From Vibrio sp. UCD-FRSSP16_30 (lineage in GTDB: Bacteria; Pseudomonadota; Gammaproteobacteria; Enterobacterales; Vibrionaceae), in NCBI RefSeq assembly GCF_001676025.1, contig NZ_LZFW01000004.1:1-64000 (forward strand): a DNA stretch of 64,000 nt, read 5' to 3'. This document shows positions 50,550 through 60,007 of this stretch, one piece after another (the first letter of the stretch is position 1; the number at the start of each line of letters is the position of its first letter). The position numbers and the translations under genes are program-made. The notes below the pieces were generated by a model. The model was given only the letters and a program-made list of their open reading frames with translations. It had not been told where the DNA came from and searched no databases.

Positions 50550-52838
50550 CTATTCTAGCGACTCATCTTTTGCTGAGCTCTCTAAGATTATGGTCAGATT
50601 ATCTTCATTACCAGAAGTATGAACTTTGATAAGTCCGTTGCGAATGGCATTTAAACAAGATTGACGCATATTATCTTGAGCAAAATAAGCGGCAGGCGCT
50701 AATGGAATAGCAGTAAAGGAAACCCACTGACTTTTATCTTCCATTTGTACCAAGGTAGTGCAGATGTCAGAAGCTAATAATAGAAGGTCTATCAGGTCTT
50801 CATCATTGATTGCAGTATAGGCTCTTGGTAAAAATGGGTAGTCTGCAATGCTGACACTAAGCATGCGGTTAACGTCATATTTGGTTTCAAAGCTATTGAT
50901 GATCTGCTTAAATTGCTCAAAGATTAGCTCAGGCTGATGAAGCTTCTCTGGATTGGGCTCAATGTACAAAAAGCTTCTGTCGGATAAATGATACAAGCGT
51001 GAGCCTGCTGTGAGGCAATTTGAAATATGTTCACCAAAGGCTTTTTCTTCAGCACGTCCCACTTTATACCCGTGTTTAGTATAAATATCTGTCAGCATGG
51101 GGATATCAATTAAGGCAAATTTAAGACGATCGTTGAGTGGTTCATCGATGAGTTGCCCAAAGCGCCATTGCTCGTAGTTCATTGTTGAACGATTTAAAGA
51201 GTCAGGTAGTTTTTGAGTCAGCATTCTTAGGTTTTTCAAGCCAGAACGAGGGTGGGTATACAGCTCTTTACTCAGCTCATCTAAAAGTTGCTGCTTATGA
51301 TTTGAACGTCGTGAGTTCACCACAAGTAAGAAGAATAACACCGTAGAGAAAATACCAAGAAACAAAGTGAGCGTTTTGGTTTTACTGTAATTTTCTTTGA
51401 GAACAGTAAACTCTCCTGCCTGATCTTTATAATGAAGAGATTGCTCAATGGAAGTCACTTGATCAAGGAAGGTGCGACTGAGTAAATCATTTTTGTCTTC
51501 TAAATTAATGGCGGTTAATTGATTGTACTCTTCAAGGTAGTGCAAAGATTCTGTGTCTTTATCAATAGATTTAGTAATACGATGCAATAAAGAAAGTGCT
51601 TTAAGCTGAATCTCTTTGTTGTCTAATTGTTGTGCGCTTTGTAGTGCATCTTGCGCTAATTTCTCTGCTTTTTCAGGTTGTTTTTTCAAGAAATCAAGCC
51701 TGGCTGTCAGCAGCGTCGCTTGGATGCGTTGAGCTTTAATATCTGTGTAATCAAGTAATTCTGTTGCACGGCTTAAATAGCGCTGTGCGAGGGTGAAGTT
51801 ATATAAGTTGAGATAAGTTTCGGTAAGCTTTAAACGCAGTTCAATAATTTTATTTAAGTCTTTTTCTGCCAGTTCTAAATCCAAAACATTAAAGTAATGG
51901 ACTAAGGCAAGGTTATAGCGACCTTGAATAAAATACACATCCGCTAATTTTCTAAGGACTGTCGCAAATAGTGGAGACTGGTCATAGTTACCATAATAAC
52001 TTGCAGCTTGTGACAGATGCTCTTGGGCTTTTGCATAAATCTGGCGTTCAAAATATAAATCGGCAAGAAGGTTATTCGCTCGTGCAATATATTGAGCATC
52101 ATCTTTACCAATCGCTAACCAATAACTTTCAATTAGTTCCTTTAGTGCAGAGCTAAGATGATGAATTTTAAGATAATGTTTACCTAGTTGTAAGCTGGCT
52201 TCTAAGCCTTCCTCGTAAGAACTGAGTGCTTTAGCGTGCCTTTTGGCATCGATAAAACTTTTCTCCGCTATTTCATTTTTGCCTAAATCTGAATAAATCT
52301 TTGCATGAGTTAGGCTGAGTCGATATTCAAGGCGATCTTTTTTAGCCCCCTTGATGTGAGAGTCATTCAGCTTATCTTCAATGCTTTTTAACGGAGCTTC
52401 TACTTTGCGTATGTCTTGAGTCATCTTCCACAAAAGGCTTACTTTTAAGATTTTAGACTCAGTTTCCCTAACCACAAGGTGGTGAGCATCAGCGATAGAG
52501 ATGCTTCGGTCAATACTTGATAATGAAGAGCGATAATTACCCAGGATATAATCGGCAATACCGATTGTTTGATAAGCATAGATCTTATTATTAGCCTTGG
52601 AAATCGGGGTCATTTCCCTTTTTACTGGGCTAGTTGAGTAGTTTTCTTGGTGGCTGGGGTTGCTTATATTATTCAGGTACGTCCTTGCTTTGTTTTTAGA
52701 TTGCAACGGCGTGATGCGAACTAATCGTCTAGCATCGATTAGGCTCTTTGTGAGACCTGTGTTGCTATCATCGGCTATTGCTGGCAGGGCGAATATGACC
52801 AGCAACCAAAGCGCAACGAACCTGAATAAAGGAAGCAT
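50550..52838 (-). CDS. TPR membrane protein with degenerate GGDEF domain
   Basis: The 762-residue protein has a signal peptide (LWLLVIFALPAIAD), a long periplasmic stretch of tetratricopeptide repeats (about residues 90-450), one membrane span near 484-507, and a cytoplasmic part resembling a diguanylate cyclase. There the LTGLxNRR-like start reads HPRSGLKNLRML, and the place of GGDEF reads LSDRSF (about residue 612), so cyclase activity is not expected. A sensory or scaffold role is possible. It starts 2 bases after the queF stop and is probably co-transcribed with it. No function is known to me. Confidence 0.8.
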   Translation of the reverse strand: MLPLFRFVALWLLVIFALPAIADDSNTGLTKSLIDARRLVRITPLQSKNKARTYLNNISNPSHQENYSTSPVKREMTPISKANNKIYAYQTIGIADYILGNYRSSLSSIDRSISIADAHHLVVRETESKILKVSLLWKMTQDIRKVEAPLKSIEDKLNDSHIKGAKKDRLEYRLSLTHAKIYSDLGKNEIAEKSFIDAKRHAKALSSYEEGLEASLQLGKHYLKIHHLSSALKELIESYWLAIGKDDAQYIARANNLLADLYFERQIYAKAQEHLSQAASYYGNYDQSPLFATVLRKLADVYFIQGRYNLALVHYFNVLDLELAEKDLNKIIELRLKLTETYLNLYNFTLAQRYLSRATELLDYTDIKAQRIQATLLTARLDFLKKQPEKAEKLAQDALQSAQQLDNKEIQLKALSLLHRITKSIDKDTESLHYLEEYNQLTAINLEDKNDLLSRTFLDQVTSIEQSLHYKDQAGEFTVLKENYSKTKTLTLFLGIFSTVLFFLLVVNSRRSNHKQQLLDELSKELYTHPRSGLKNLRMLTQKLPDSLNRSTMNYEQWRFGQLIDEPLNDRLKFALIDIPMLTDIYTKHGYKVGRAEEKAFGEHISNCLTAGSRLYHLSDRSFLYIEPNPEKLHQPELIFEQFKQIINSFETKYDVNRMLSVSIADYPFLPRAYTAINDEDLIDLLLLASDICTTLVQMEDKSQWVSFTAIPLAPAAYFAQDNMRQSCLNAIRNGLIKVHTSGNEDNLTIILESSAKDESLE

Positions 52839-52840
52839 AG

Positions 52841-53704
52841 TTATTGTCTCGCCAAGCGTAATGTATTGTCAGGGTGGCAATCGTTACTATTCAAACCGGT
52901 GCGATAAGGGTTGATATCTAAACCACCTCTTCGAGTGTAACGGGCATACACAGATAAAGATTCTGGATGACAGTAGCGAGTAATATCAGTAAAGATACGC
53001 TCAACACACTGTTCGTGAAATTCATTATGCTCTCTAAAAGAGACTAGGTAACGCAATAATGCTTCTTGATTGATTTTTTTGCCCGTATAACGAATTTCAA
53101 CACTGCCCCAGTCAGGTTGATTAGTGATTAGGCAGTTCGATTTTAAAAGATGACTATGCAGTATTTCGCTGATATTTTCTTGTGAGTCATCAGAAACACT
53201 GCTTTTTAGATAGTCAGCGCTAAATTCATACTCAGTAATAGTAATGTCTTGTTCATCAATGCAATCGCCTTGCATATCAACAATGGGTTGTTGATTGAAG
53301 TCTTGTACTTTACTAAGAGTCACGCTGACATCACTACCCGCGCATATAGAAAGATCGCAAACCAACTGCTTTTGCACCTCATCCCAATTAGAAAATTGCG
53401 TTTGATTATAGCTATTGAGATACAGCTTAAATGATTTAGATTCAATCAGGTTTGGGCTGCTGGCAGGGATTGCAACTTCACCCACCGCTACTTGCGGTAG
53501 ACCATTACTATTGAGCCAAGAAAGCTCATATAAAGTCCAAATATCTTGGCCTTTAAATGGCAAGGTCTCGCCAAGTTGTAGATCATCTCGGTTTAGACTT
53601 CTTGGTACGGGTTGCAATAGCGTTGGATCATATTGAGACGAATATTGCGTCTTTTGTCCAAGGGTTAGGCCTGCAAGCTCTTTTGCGTCTGAATATTTGC
53701 TCAT
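52841..53704 (-). CDS. queF: NADPH-dependent preQ0 reductase QueF
   Basis: QueF reduces 7-cyano-7-deazaguanine to preQ1 for the queuosine modification of tRNA. The 287-residue product is the long two-domain form, with the substrate segment [19 protein letters not shown], the catalytic Cys in [16 protein letters not shown], and the NADPH part [20 protein letters not shown]. It is divergent from syd and followed immediately by the TPR/GGDEF-like gene. Confidence 0.95.
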   Translation of the reverse strand: MSKYSDAKELAGLTLGQKTQYSSQYDPTLLQPVPRSLNRDDLQLGETLPFKGQDIWTLYELSWLNSNGLPQVAVGEVAIPASSPNLIESKSFKLYLNSYNQTQFSNWDEVQKQLVCDLSICAGSDVSVTLSKVQDFNQQPIVDMQGDCIDEQDITITEYEFSADYLKSSVSDDSQENISEILHSHLLKSNCLITNQPDWGSVEIRYTGKKINQEALLRYLVSFREHNEFHEQCVERIFTDITRYCHPESLSVYARYTRRGGLDINPYRTGLNSNDCHPDNTLRLARQ

Positions 53705-53790
53705 TTTACACTGCGTTATAGAGTAGAATGTGTGGAATTTTACTGAATAGATACTTAGATGTCATCAACGGAACGCTTGTAGGGTTACTT

Positions 53791-54336
53791 ATGTCCAATT
53801 CTATTACCAATGCACTTAGCTCGATTCACCAACAATACCTTAAAACCTTCGAGCAAGAGTACGGCACTTTGCCAACCAGCTCAGAGCTAGTCGGCGTTGC
53901 TTCACCTTGTATCGTAGAGAGTAAATCAGGGGAAGTGTATTGGCAGCCAATACAAAGAGAGCAACTTGCTGACTTTTCTAATGTCGAAAAAGGCATTGAG
54001 CTTGAGATTCATTCTGATATCAAAGAATTTTATAGCGGTCACTATAGCGCTGATCTAACCATGAGTTGGAAAGGAAAGCCGCTGACATTACTGCAAATAT
54101 GGAGTGATGAAGACTTTGTGCGCCTACAAGAAAATATCCTAGGTCACTTGGTTACTCAGCGTCGTTTAAAGATCAAACCAACGGTCTTTATTGCCGCGAT
54201 TGATTCTGATCTTGATGTAATTTCGGTGTGTAACCTGACCGGTAATGTGGTTCTTGAAACGCTGGGCACTAGCAAGCGAGAAGTACTGACCGACAACTTG
54301 CAACAGTTTTTACAAAGCTTGGACGTAGAGGTTTAA
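53791..54336 (+). CDS. syd: SecY-interacting protein Syd
   Basis: Syd is a small soluble protein that binds SecY on the cytoplasmic face and may proof-read translocon assembly. The 181-residue product has the E. coli length and segments such as SSIHQQYLKTFEQEYGTLPTS and EIHSDIKEFYSGHYSADL. The ATG at 53791 has AGGG upstream; the frame is open 21 codons further. The DUF2310 gene starts one base after it. Confidence 0.94.
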   Translation: MSNSITNALSSIHQQYLKTFEQEYGTLPTSSELVGVASPCIVESKSGEVYWQPIQREQLADFSNVEKGIELEIHSDIKEFYSGHYSADLTMSWKGKPLTLLQIWSDEDFVRLQENILGHLVTQRRLKIKPTVFIAAIDSDLDVISVCNLTGNVVLETLGTSKREVLTDNLQQFLQSLDVEV

Positions 54337-54337
54337 T

Positions 54338-55114
54338 ATGTTCGTCTGTGAAATGCAGTTTGAGTGCTTTGAAAACACGACTTTGACCGCAGTAGAAAAA
54401 GCCATTAATGGGCTAATGGAAGCCCTGCGTTTTAATGGCCAAGTTTTGGGTAGAGAATTTCCTTTGGCGATGGATGAGGCCACTTTTAGTTTGCGCTGCG
54501 TCTGCCCAGAAGAAGACAGTCTACACCCAAGAAACCATTCTGATTTTGTGCGTTTTTCTTTAGCTAAATTATCAGAAGCGGGCGTGTTAACACCCAAAAT
54601 ACGCATTTTAGGTCAAGATCTAAACTCAGAACAAACCTCGGAAGAGAGTGAGCCGAATTGGCAGATTCTGTACACCACTTACGTACACACTTGCTCACCA
54701 CTAAGAAGCGGCGACACCTTTATGCCGATTCCACTGTATCGTAACCCACCGACATTAAATGGCGATCATAAGTCTATCGTAAAGTGGCAAACTGAGTGGC
54801 AGGCTTGTGATGAGTTGCAAATGGCGGGTGGTTGTAAAGCGGAGCATGCGTCGCTGCGTGAGTTAACCTCTATTGAAAGTGACATCTATCGTCGCGGCTG
54901 GGATTTACGTGGCCGTCTTGAATACATCACTAAGATCCCGACTTACTATTATTTGTATCGAGTTGGCGGCGAAAGCTTGGCATTAGAGAAACAACGAAAG
55001 TGCCCTAAGTGCGGTGGTGAATGGCTTTTAGATGAGCCTTTACATGACATGTTCCACTTTAAGTGTGATTCGTGCCGACTGCTTTCCAATATTTCATGGG
55101 ATCACCTCAAGTAA
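54338..55114 (+). CDS. DUF2310 zinc-ribbon protein
   Basis: The 258-residue protein matches the DUF2310 family, known mainly in Vibrio relatives. Its C-terminus has a zinc ribbon with two Cys pairs (KCPKCGGEWLL and FKCDSCRLLSN); a third possible Cys region (RCVCPEED) lies near residue 55. No enzyme motif is recognised. It begins one base after the syd stop, so the two are an operon. Function is unknown. Confidence 0.85.
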   Translation: MFVCEMQFECFENTTLTAVEKAINGLMEALRFNGQVLGREFPLAMDEATFSLRCVCPEEDSLHPRNHSDFVRFSLAKLSEAGVLTPKIRILGQDLNSEQTSEESEPNWQILYTTYVHTCSPLRSGDTFMPIPLYRNPPTLNGDHKSIVKWQTEWQACDELQMAGGCKAEHASLRELTSIESDIYRRGWDLRGRLEYITKIPTYYYLYRVGGESLALEKQRKCPKCGGEWLLDEPLHDMFHFKCDSCRLLSNISWDHLK

Positions 55115-55172
55115 CTTGCTTGGGGTTATCGATCTTTGCTTGTGGTGATAGAGCTAATAGAGTGGAAAAATA

Positions 55173-55907
55173 ATGATTTCTAAAAACCAAATTAAACTTC
55201 TTCGCGCCTTGGGACAAAAGAAACAGCGTAAAGCTCACGGCCTGTTTTTGGTGCAAGGTGAAAAGAACGTACTTGAATTAAGTGGCAGCCCGCTAGTGGT
55301 TAAAACCGTCTTTGCTACAGCAGAATTCTTGGCAGAAAACAGCGCTACATTAAGCGCTTTTGATTGTGTAGAAGCCTCGCTGGATGAGTTGACTAAAGCC
55401 AGCACGCTAGTCAGCAATAATGCGGCGATTGCGGTTGTAGAAATCCCAACAGTTGAAGTGCCAAAAGCGCAAGGCTTGATGATTGCACTGGATGGGGTAT
55501 CCGATCCGGGTAACCTAGGCACGATTATTCGCGTTGCCGATTGGTATGGCATTAAACATATTATCGCTAGTACTGATTGCGCTGATCCTTACAATCCAAA
55601 AACCATCAGTGCCACCATGGGCAGTTTTGGCCGAGTTTGTGTCAGTCAGTTAGATTTACCAAGCTACTTACAGCAAACTGACTTACCAATATATGGCGCA
55701 TTTTTGGAAGGGGAAAGCACCCATAGTAAGGCGTTTACTGCTGAAGGTATTTTGCTTATGGGCAGTGAATCTCACGGTGTGCGTGAGGCGGCTGCGCAGT
55801 ATGTGACAGATAAAGTCACCATTCCTGCATTTGGTGGTGCGGAGTCTTTGAATGTTGCCATGGCAACGGGCATCATTTTAGATAATATCCGTCGCCAAAA
55901 TAGCTAG
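55173..55907 (+). CDS. TrmH (SpoU) family RNA methyltransferase
   Basis: The 244-residue product has a short N-terminal substrate-binding domain (KKQRKAHGLFLVQGEKNV) and the SpoU knot with its three motifs: LDGVSDPGNLGTIIRVADW, GILLMGSESHGV and IPAFGGAESLNVAMATGIIL. Such enzymes methylate ribose 2'-OH groups in rRNA or tRNA. The target cannot be assigned; this short form is not clearly RlmB or TrmH. A tandem repeat starts right after its stop. Confidence 0.92.
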   Translation: MISKNQIKLLRALGQKKQRKAHGLFLVQGEKNVLELSGSPLVVKTVFATAEFLAENSATLSAFDCVEASLDELTKASTLVSNNAAIAVVEIPTVEVPKAQGLMIALDGVSDPGNLGTIIRVADWYGIKHIIASTDCADPYNPKTISATMGSFGRVCVSQLDLPSYLQQTDLPIYGAFLEGESTHSKAFTAEGILLMGSESHGVREAAAQYVTDKVTIPAFGGAESLNVAMATGIILDNIRRQNS

Positions 55908-55949
55908 AGCTGGTGAGTTAGGGCTTGTGAATTAGAGCTTGTGAGTTAG
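55908..55949 (+). repeat. Three 14-bp tandem repeats
   Basis: AGCTGGTGAGTTAG, GGCTTGTGAATTAG and AGCTTGTGAGTTAG follow each other without gaps, directly after the methyltransferase stop codon. No function is evident. Confidence 0.8.
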
Positions 55950-55990
55950 AGAAATAGCGTTAGATAAATTATGAACGCTATTTTCTGATG

Positions 55991-56314
55991 TTATTTTTCC
56001 AGCATATCGAGTTTATTCGGTACACCATTCCACTCATCGGCATCGGGCAGGGCTGGCTTAACTTCTGTGATGTTAGGCCATACTTCCGCTAGGTCTTCGT
56101 TTAGCTGAATATAAACCTCTTGATCAGGCGGAAGATCTTCTTCTTGGAAGATAGCTTGAGCGTCACATTCTGGTACGCACAATCCACAGTCAATGCACTC
56201 TATAGGGCTTATCACCATAAAGTTAGGCCCTTCATAAAATGCATCCGCAGGGCATACCGCCACACAATCAGTGTATTTACATTTTATACAGTTATCTGTT
56301 ACGACAAACGCCAT
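55991..56314 (-). CDS. fdxA: Ferredoxin FdxA (3Fe-4S/4Fe-4S type)
   Basis: The 107-residue protein is a low-potential electron carrier of the Azotobacter ferredoxin I kind. The first cluster block reads [18 protein letters not shown], the second [17 protein letters not shown], with a C-terminal extension of about 50 residues usual for FdxA. It is divergent from a flavoprotein gene across 304 bases, which might be its redox partner, though this is speculation. That gap holds a TATAAT-like box near 56576 on the plus strand and nothing else I can recognise. Confidence 0.93.
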   Translation of the reverse strand: MAFVVTDNCIKCKYTDCVAVCPADAFYEGPNFMVISPIECIDCGLCVPECDAQAIFQEEDLPPDQEVYIQLNEDLAEVWPNITEVKPALPDADEWNGVPNKLDMLEK

Positions 56315-56618
56315 GATGATGAACTCTCAGTAGTCAATTTTCCGGTGAGGATGATACGGATACCAGATAAAAATACAATATCGCGATCTAAAATATCCAT
56401 CTAATCTTAGCTGATAGATCAATTACAACCGATAATTTGCGAGTAAACTAAGCTTCTCTGCGAGGAGTAAATAATTGAGCTCAGATCTTAATTAATATGA
56501 CAGCCCTGCTAAGTTCACGTAAAATCCTCGCCATTGTGAGCGAGAGTGCCCAATTATTCATCGATTTTAGGTCGATATAATTGCCCACTTGCTATGACAC
56601 CAACTACGAGACATCAAT

Positions 56619-58235
56619 ATGATACGTTTAACCGAAATTAAGCTTCCTTTAGATCACGAAGAAGAAGCGATTCAAGCTGCCATCGTCAAAAAACTGGGTA
56701 TTACTGCCGAAGACATTCTCTCTTTTAATATCTTTAAACGTGGCTACGATGCTCGTAAAAAATCAAAGATTCTATTGATCTACACGTTGGATGTAGTGGT
56801 TGATAATGAAGCGCCATTACTTGAAGCATTTAGCGAAGATCCGCACGTTAAAATGACTCCTGATATGGAATACAAGTTTGTTGCTCAAGCGCCAGAGAAC
56901 CTAACTGAGCGCCCGGTGGTAATTGGTTTTGGTCCTTGTGGTCTATTTGCCGGTTTAGTTCTAGCTCAAATGGGCTTTAACCCTATTATCGTTGAGCGTG
57001 GCAAAGAAGTACGCGAACGCACTAAAGATACTTTTGGTTTTTGGCGCAAGCGTAATCTTAACCCAGAATCTAACGTGCAGTTTGGTGAAGGCGGCGCAGG
57101 TACTTTCTCTGATGGCAAGCTATACAGCCAGATAAAAGATCCTAAGCATTACAGCCGTAAAGTGATTAACGAATTTGTTGATGCTGGCGCGCCAGAAGAA
57201 ATCAAATTTGTCAGCAAGCCACACATTGGTACTTTTAAACTGGTCACCATGATTGAAAAAATGCGCGCAAAAATCATCGAGCTAGGCGGTGAGATTCGCT
57301 TTAGTACTCGAGTTGATGATGTGCACATGCAAGATGGACAACTGACTGGCGTCACCCTGTCAAATGGTGAGACTATCAACTCTCGCTATGTGGTACTGGC
57401 TGTGGGCCACAGTGCGCGTGATACTTTTGAAATGTTGCATGAGCGCGGCGTGTACATGGAAGCAAAACCGTTTTCTGTTGGTTTCCGTATTGAGCACAAA
57501 CAATCCATGATTGATGAAGCGCGCTTTGGTAAAAATGCGGGCAACCCAATTCTTGGCGCGGCAGATTACAAATTGGTTCACCACTGTAAAAATGGTCGTA
57601 CTGTTTATAGCTTCTGTATGTGCCCCGGCGGTACGGTAGTGGCGGCAACGTCTGAAGAAGGCCGCGTTGTGACTAACGGCATGAGCCAATACTCACGCGC
57701 AGAGCGTAACGCCAACAGTGCGATTGTAGTGGGCATTTCACCAGAAGAAGATTATCCAGGTGATGCATTAGCCGGTATTCGTTTACAACGTGAATTGGAA
57801 TCTGGCGCGTATAAACTGGGTGGCGAAACCTACGATGCCCCAGCGCAAAAGATTGGTGATTTCCTAAAAGGTAACGATCCAAGTGCTATCGGTTCAGTTG
57901 CGCCATCGTTTACTCCCGGTATCAAACTAACGGATATTTCAAAAGCGCTACCAGACTATGCCATTGAAGCAATTCGTGAAGCAATTCCAGCCTTTGATAA
58001 AAAGATCAAAGGCTTTGCCACCGCAGACGGCTTACTAACAGGGGTAGAAACACGCACTTCTTCACCAATTAGCATCAAGCGCGGTAAAGACTATCAAAGC
58101 ATCAACCTAAAAGGCTTTTACCCAGCAGGTGAAGGCGCAGGTTACGCTGGTGGGATTTTGTCAGCAGGCATCGATGGCATCAAAGCGGCAGAAGCACTGG
58201 CAATCGCAATGGTTGCGGATGCCGAAGGGAAATAA
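56619..58235 (+). CDS. FAD-dependent oxidoreductase, COG2509 type
   Basis: The 538-residue protein has an N-terminal domain of about 90 residues and then the FAD-binding motif VVIGFGPCGLFAGLVLAQMG. Further family marks are VQFGEGGAGTFSDGKLYSQ, VLAVGHSARDTFEML and the late PAGEGAGYAGGILSAGIDG. This family of flavin dehydrogenases is widespread and its substrate is unknown. It stands alone with a good terminator behind it. Confidence 0.9.
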   Translation: MIRLTEIKLPLDHEEEAIQAAIVKKLGITAEDILSFNIFKRGYDARKKSKILLIYTLDVVVDNEAPLLEAFSEDPHVKMTPDMEYKFVAQAPENLTERPVVIGFGPCGLFAGLVLAQMGFNPIIVERGKEVRERTKDTFGFWRKRNLNPESNVQFGEGGAGTFSDGKLYSQIKDPKHYSRKVINEFVDAGAPEEIKFVSKPHIGTFKLVTMIEKMRAKIIELGGEIRFSTRVDDVHMQDGQLTGVTLSNGETINSRYVVLAVGHSARDTFEMLHERGVYMEAKPFSVGFRIEHKQSMIDEARFGKNAGNPILGAADYKLVHHCKNGRTVYSFCMCPGGTVVAATSEEGRVVTNGMSQYSRAERNANSAIVVGISPEEDYPGDALAGIRLQRELESGAYKLGGETYDAPAQKIGDFLKGNDPSAIGSVAPSFTPGIKLTDISKALPDYAIEAIREAIPAFDKKIKGFATADGLLTGVETRTSSPISIKRGKDYQSINLKGFYPAGEGAGYAGGILSAGIDGIKAAEALAIAMVADAEGK

Positions 58236-58257
58236 CGTCCAATTAACTCGATAAAAC

Positions 58258-58283
58258 AAAGGGCTCATTTGAGCCCTTTTTCT
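58258..58283 (+). terminator. Terminator after the flavoprotein gene
   Basis: AAAGGGCTCA pairs with TGAGCCCTTT (58258-58279) around two T residues, followed by more T. Confidence 0.92.
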
Positions 58284-58311
58284 ATGTAAATTCATTATCA
58301 ATGACTCATAT

Positions 58312-58340
58312 TTCACACAATTCATATTGGATGTTATACT
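58312..58340 (+). promoter_or_regulatory. Promoter of the TumE/TumA-like pair
   Basis: TTCACA (58312-58317), a 17-base spacer and TATACT (58335-58340) form a good sigma-70 promoter. A direct repeat TCATATT (58306-58312 and about 58322-58328) overlaps it and may be the site for autoregulation. Confidence 0.65.
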
Positions 58341-58371
58341 CTGCTCATAACATTGTTTTGGAGTGATCCCC

Positions 58372-58728
58372 TTGGATGAGATTGACGTCTTATTGAGTAT
58401 GCATGGTGAGCAAGTTCATCGGGATGATGGGTATTGGTGGAAAATTGAAGCTTGGGTTGTGCCTCCAACTAAAGAGCGGCCTCATGGTATTCGATATAAT
58501 CTGACTTTACACAATAAATACAATAAACGTGTGTTTGGGCATGATAATGCTCATGCTGTAAAACCGCCGAAAGGTAAGAAGTTCAGTGGTAAACGTTATG
58601 AATACGATCATTTGCATAAATCTGCAGTTGATCAAGGTACACCTTATGAGTTTTCTGATTGCTACGCTTTGCTACAGGACTTCTTTTCGGGTATAGACAA
58701 AACTATCATTGCAATTGAGGGTAAATAG
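58372..58728 (+). CDS. TumE-like toxin (DUF6516)
   Basis: The 118-residue protein resembles the TumE/DUF6516 family of toxin components. Conserved-looking segments are YWWKIEAWVVPPTKERPHGIRYNLTLH cut around residues 20-45, VFGHDNAHA and the YEYDHLHK stretch. The TTG at 58372 is chosen because GGAG lies eight bases before it; a GTG at 58363 overlaps that site. The toxin mechanism is not clear from sequence. It is followed after one base by an HTH gene, the usual pair layout, with the toxin first. Confidence 0.75.
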   Translation: MDEIDVLLSMHGEQVHRDDGYWWKIEAWVVPPTKERPHGIRYNLTLHNKYNKRVFGHDNAHAVKPPKGKKFSGKRYEYDHLHKSAVDQGTPYEFSDCYALLQDFFSGIDKTIIAIEGK

Positions 58729-58729
58729 T

Positions 58730-59131
58730 ATGAAAGCAAGAATCGGAATTATGTCTGAAAAGCTCATTCGTATGAGATTACTAGCAATTGCTCAAGGTAA
58801 ATATAAACCTCAGAAGAATGAGGCAAAGGTTTGGTATACATCCATTAATGCTATCTCTCAAATCCTTCGCCCTGAGAATATCGAGTTATTACGTTTGATG
58901 GACTCTGAGAGACCTGAGAGCTTAACTCAATTATCAGAGTTAACTGGGCGCGCTAAATCAAACCTTTCAAATACACTGAAGACACTGAGTGAAAAAGGGT
59001 TTGTACGCTTAGAGCAAGGGGCAGGTAAAACTATTAAGCCTGTAGCTTTGTTTACAGATTTTGAAATTGTAACCGATTCAGAGCTTGAGCATTACTTACT
59101 GCAGCTTTCTGTAGGTCAGTCGGCGGCCTGA
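58730..59131 (+). CDS. TumA-like HTH antitoxin
   Basis: The 133-residue protein has a MarR-like winged helix (SLTQLSELTGRAKSNLSNTL followed by KTLSEKGFVRLEQG) in its second half. It follows the TumE-like gene with one base between, so it is probably the antitoxin and autoregulator. The ATG at 58730 (MKARIGIMSEKL) is preferred over an upstream start inside the toxin gene. The pair sits between a terminator and yaiI and is likely a small horizontally acquired module. Confidence 0.75.
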   Translation: MKARIGIMSEKLIRMRLLAIAQGKYKPQKNEAKVWYTSINAISQILRPENIELLRLMDSERPESLTQLSELTGRAKSNLSNTLKTLSEKGFVRLEQGAGKTIKPVALFTDFEIVTDSELEHYLLQLSVGQSAA

Positions 59132-59238
59132 TTTTCATAGAAAAAAAAGGTAGTAGGATTTTCTTTTTGTATCTGCCTCACAGGCAAAACATGACAATAT
59201 CTAGGGCTTAGAGATCCGTTAGCCCTAGTCACCTTTCT

Positions 59239-59688
59239 TTATTTCGGCGCTCGCGCCAATATCTTGTCCAACGCATTAGCAAAGTCGCGTCTGTCGGTTT
59301 GAGACAGTGCCGCTGGGCCGCCGGTTTGTACGCCTGATGAGCGCATGGTGTCCATGAAGTCACGTACGTTGAGGCGAGCTTTAATGTTTTCTTTGGTGAA
59401 GAGTTCACCGCGACTGCTTAGTGCTTGACCGCCTTTAGTGATGACTTCATCCGCTAGCGGAATATCAGAGGTAATCACTAAGTCATTGGTCTCAATTCGT
59501 AGGGCGATTTCATCATCGGCAATATCAAAGCCTTGGCTCACTTGCACAAAACGAATGCTGTTACGTTTTGGCAGTGGAATCGGATGGTTGGCCACAAAAA
59601 TACATTCAATGCCTGTTCGTTCCGAGGCGCGAACTAGCGTTTCTCTGATGACCTTTGGACAGGCATCCGCATCGACCCAGATCTTCAT
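59239..59688 (-). CDS. yaiI: YaiI/UPF0178 family protein
   Basis: The 149-residue protein matches UPF0178 ([46 protein letters not shown]), a PIN-like fold with conserved aspartates suggesting a nuclease, unproven. Its ATG overlaps the stop of the small upstream gene (ATGA), so they form an operon. Confidence 0.9.
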   Translation of the reverse strand: MKIWVDADACPKVIRETLVRASERTGIECIFVANHPIPLPKRNSIRFVQVSQGFDIADDEIALRIETNDLVITSDIPLADEVITKGGQALSSRGELFTKENIKARLNVRDFMDTMRSSGVQTGGPAALSQTDRRDFANALDKILARAPK

Positions 59689-59966
59689 GATTGTTTGCCT
59701 TCTAGTGCTTCGATGCGCAGAGTCAGTTGTGCAATTTTTTGCTCTAAAGCTTCGATTTTTGAATTTGGATTGTCCAAATCAACGGCGACTTCAATTTTTG
59801 GAACACGCTTAGTGCTTTTCCAGTTTTTGATAGCGGTTATTAGGGCGGGCATTGGCACTTTGCTGCCAAGGCGACCTTTAACTAGCGCCAATGTTGGCTC
59901 TTTGCCTTCACTTTCTAATGATTTGAAAACCTGATTGAGTTCTTCGGTAATTTCTTTAGTGAGCAT
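59685..59966 (-). CDS. Putative KfrA-N-like small DNA-binding protein
   Basis: The 93-residue product has an N-terminal helical domain ([43 protein letters not shown]) whose pattern of GKEPT...V..RLG...W resembles the DNA-binding domain of plasmid KfrA proteins. The last 30 residues ([21 protein letters not shown]) form a clear coiled coil, also a KfrA trait. The start at 59966 is preferred; an ATG 11 codons earlier is possible. It is coupled to yaiI by a 4-base overlap. The family call is tentative. Confidence 0.55.
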   Translation of the reverse strand: MLTKEITEELNQVFKSLESEGKEPTLALVKGRLGSKVPMPALITAIKNWKSTKRVPKIEVAVDLDNPNSKIEALEQKIAQLTLRIEALEGKQS

Positions 59967-60007
59967 AGTGTTGATTTCTATTGAATAAGTGGTTGTCATC
60001 CTATCGA

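Noticed and set aside
59203..59230. TAGGGCT/AGCCCTA hairpin after the HTH gene
   Set aside because: It has no T tract on either strand and a 12-base loop, so it is not reported as a terminator.
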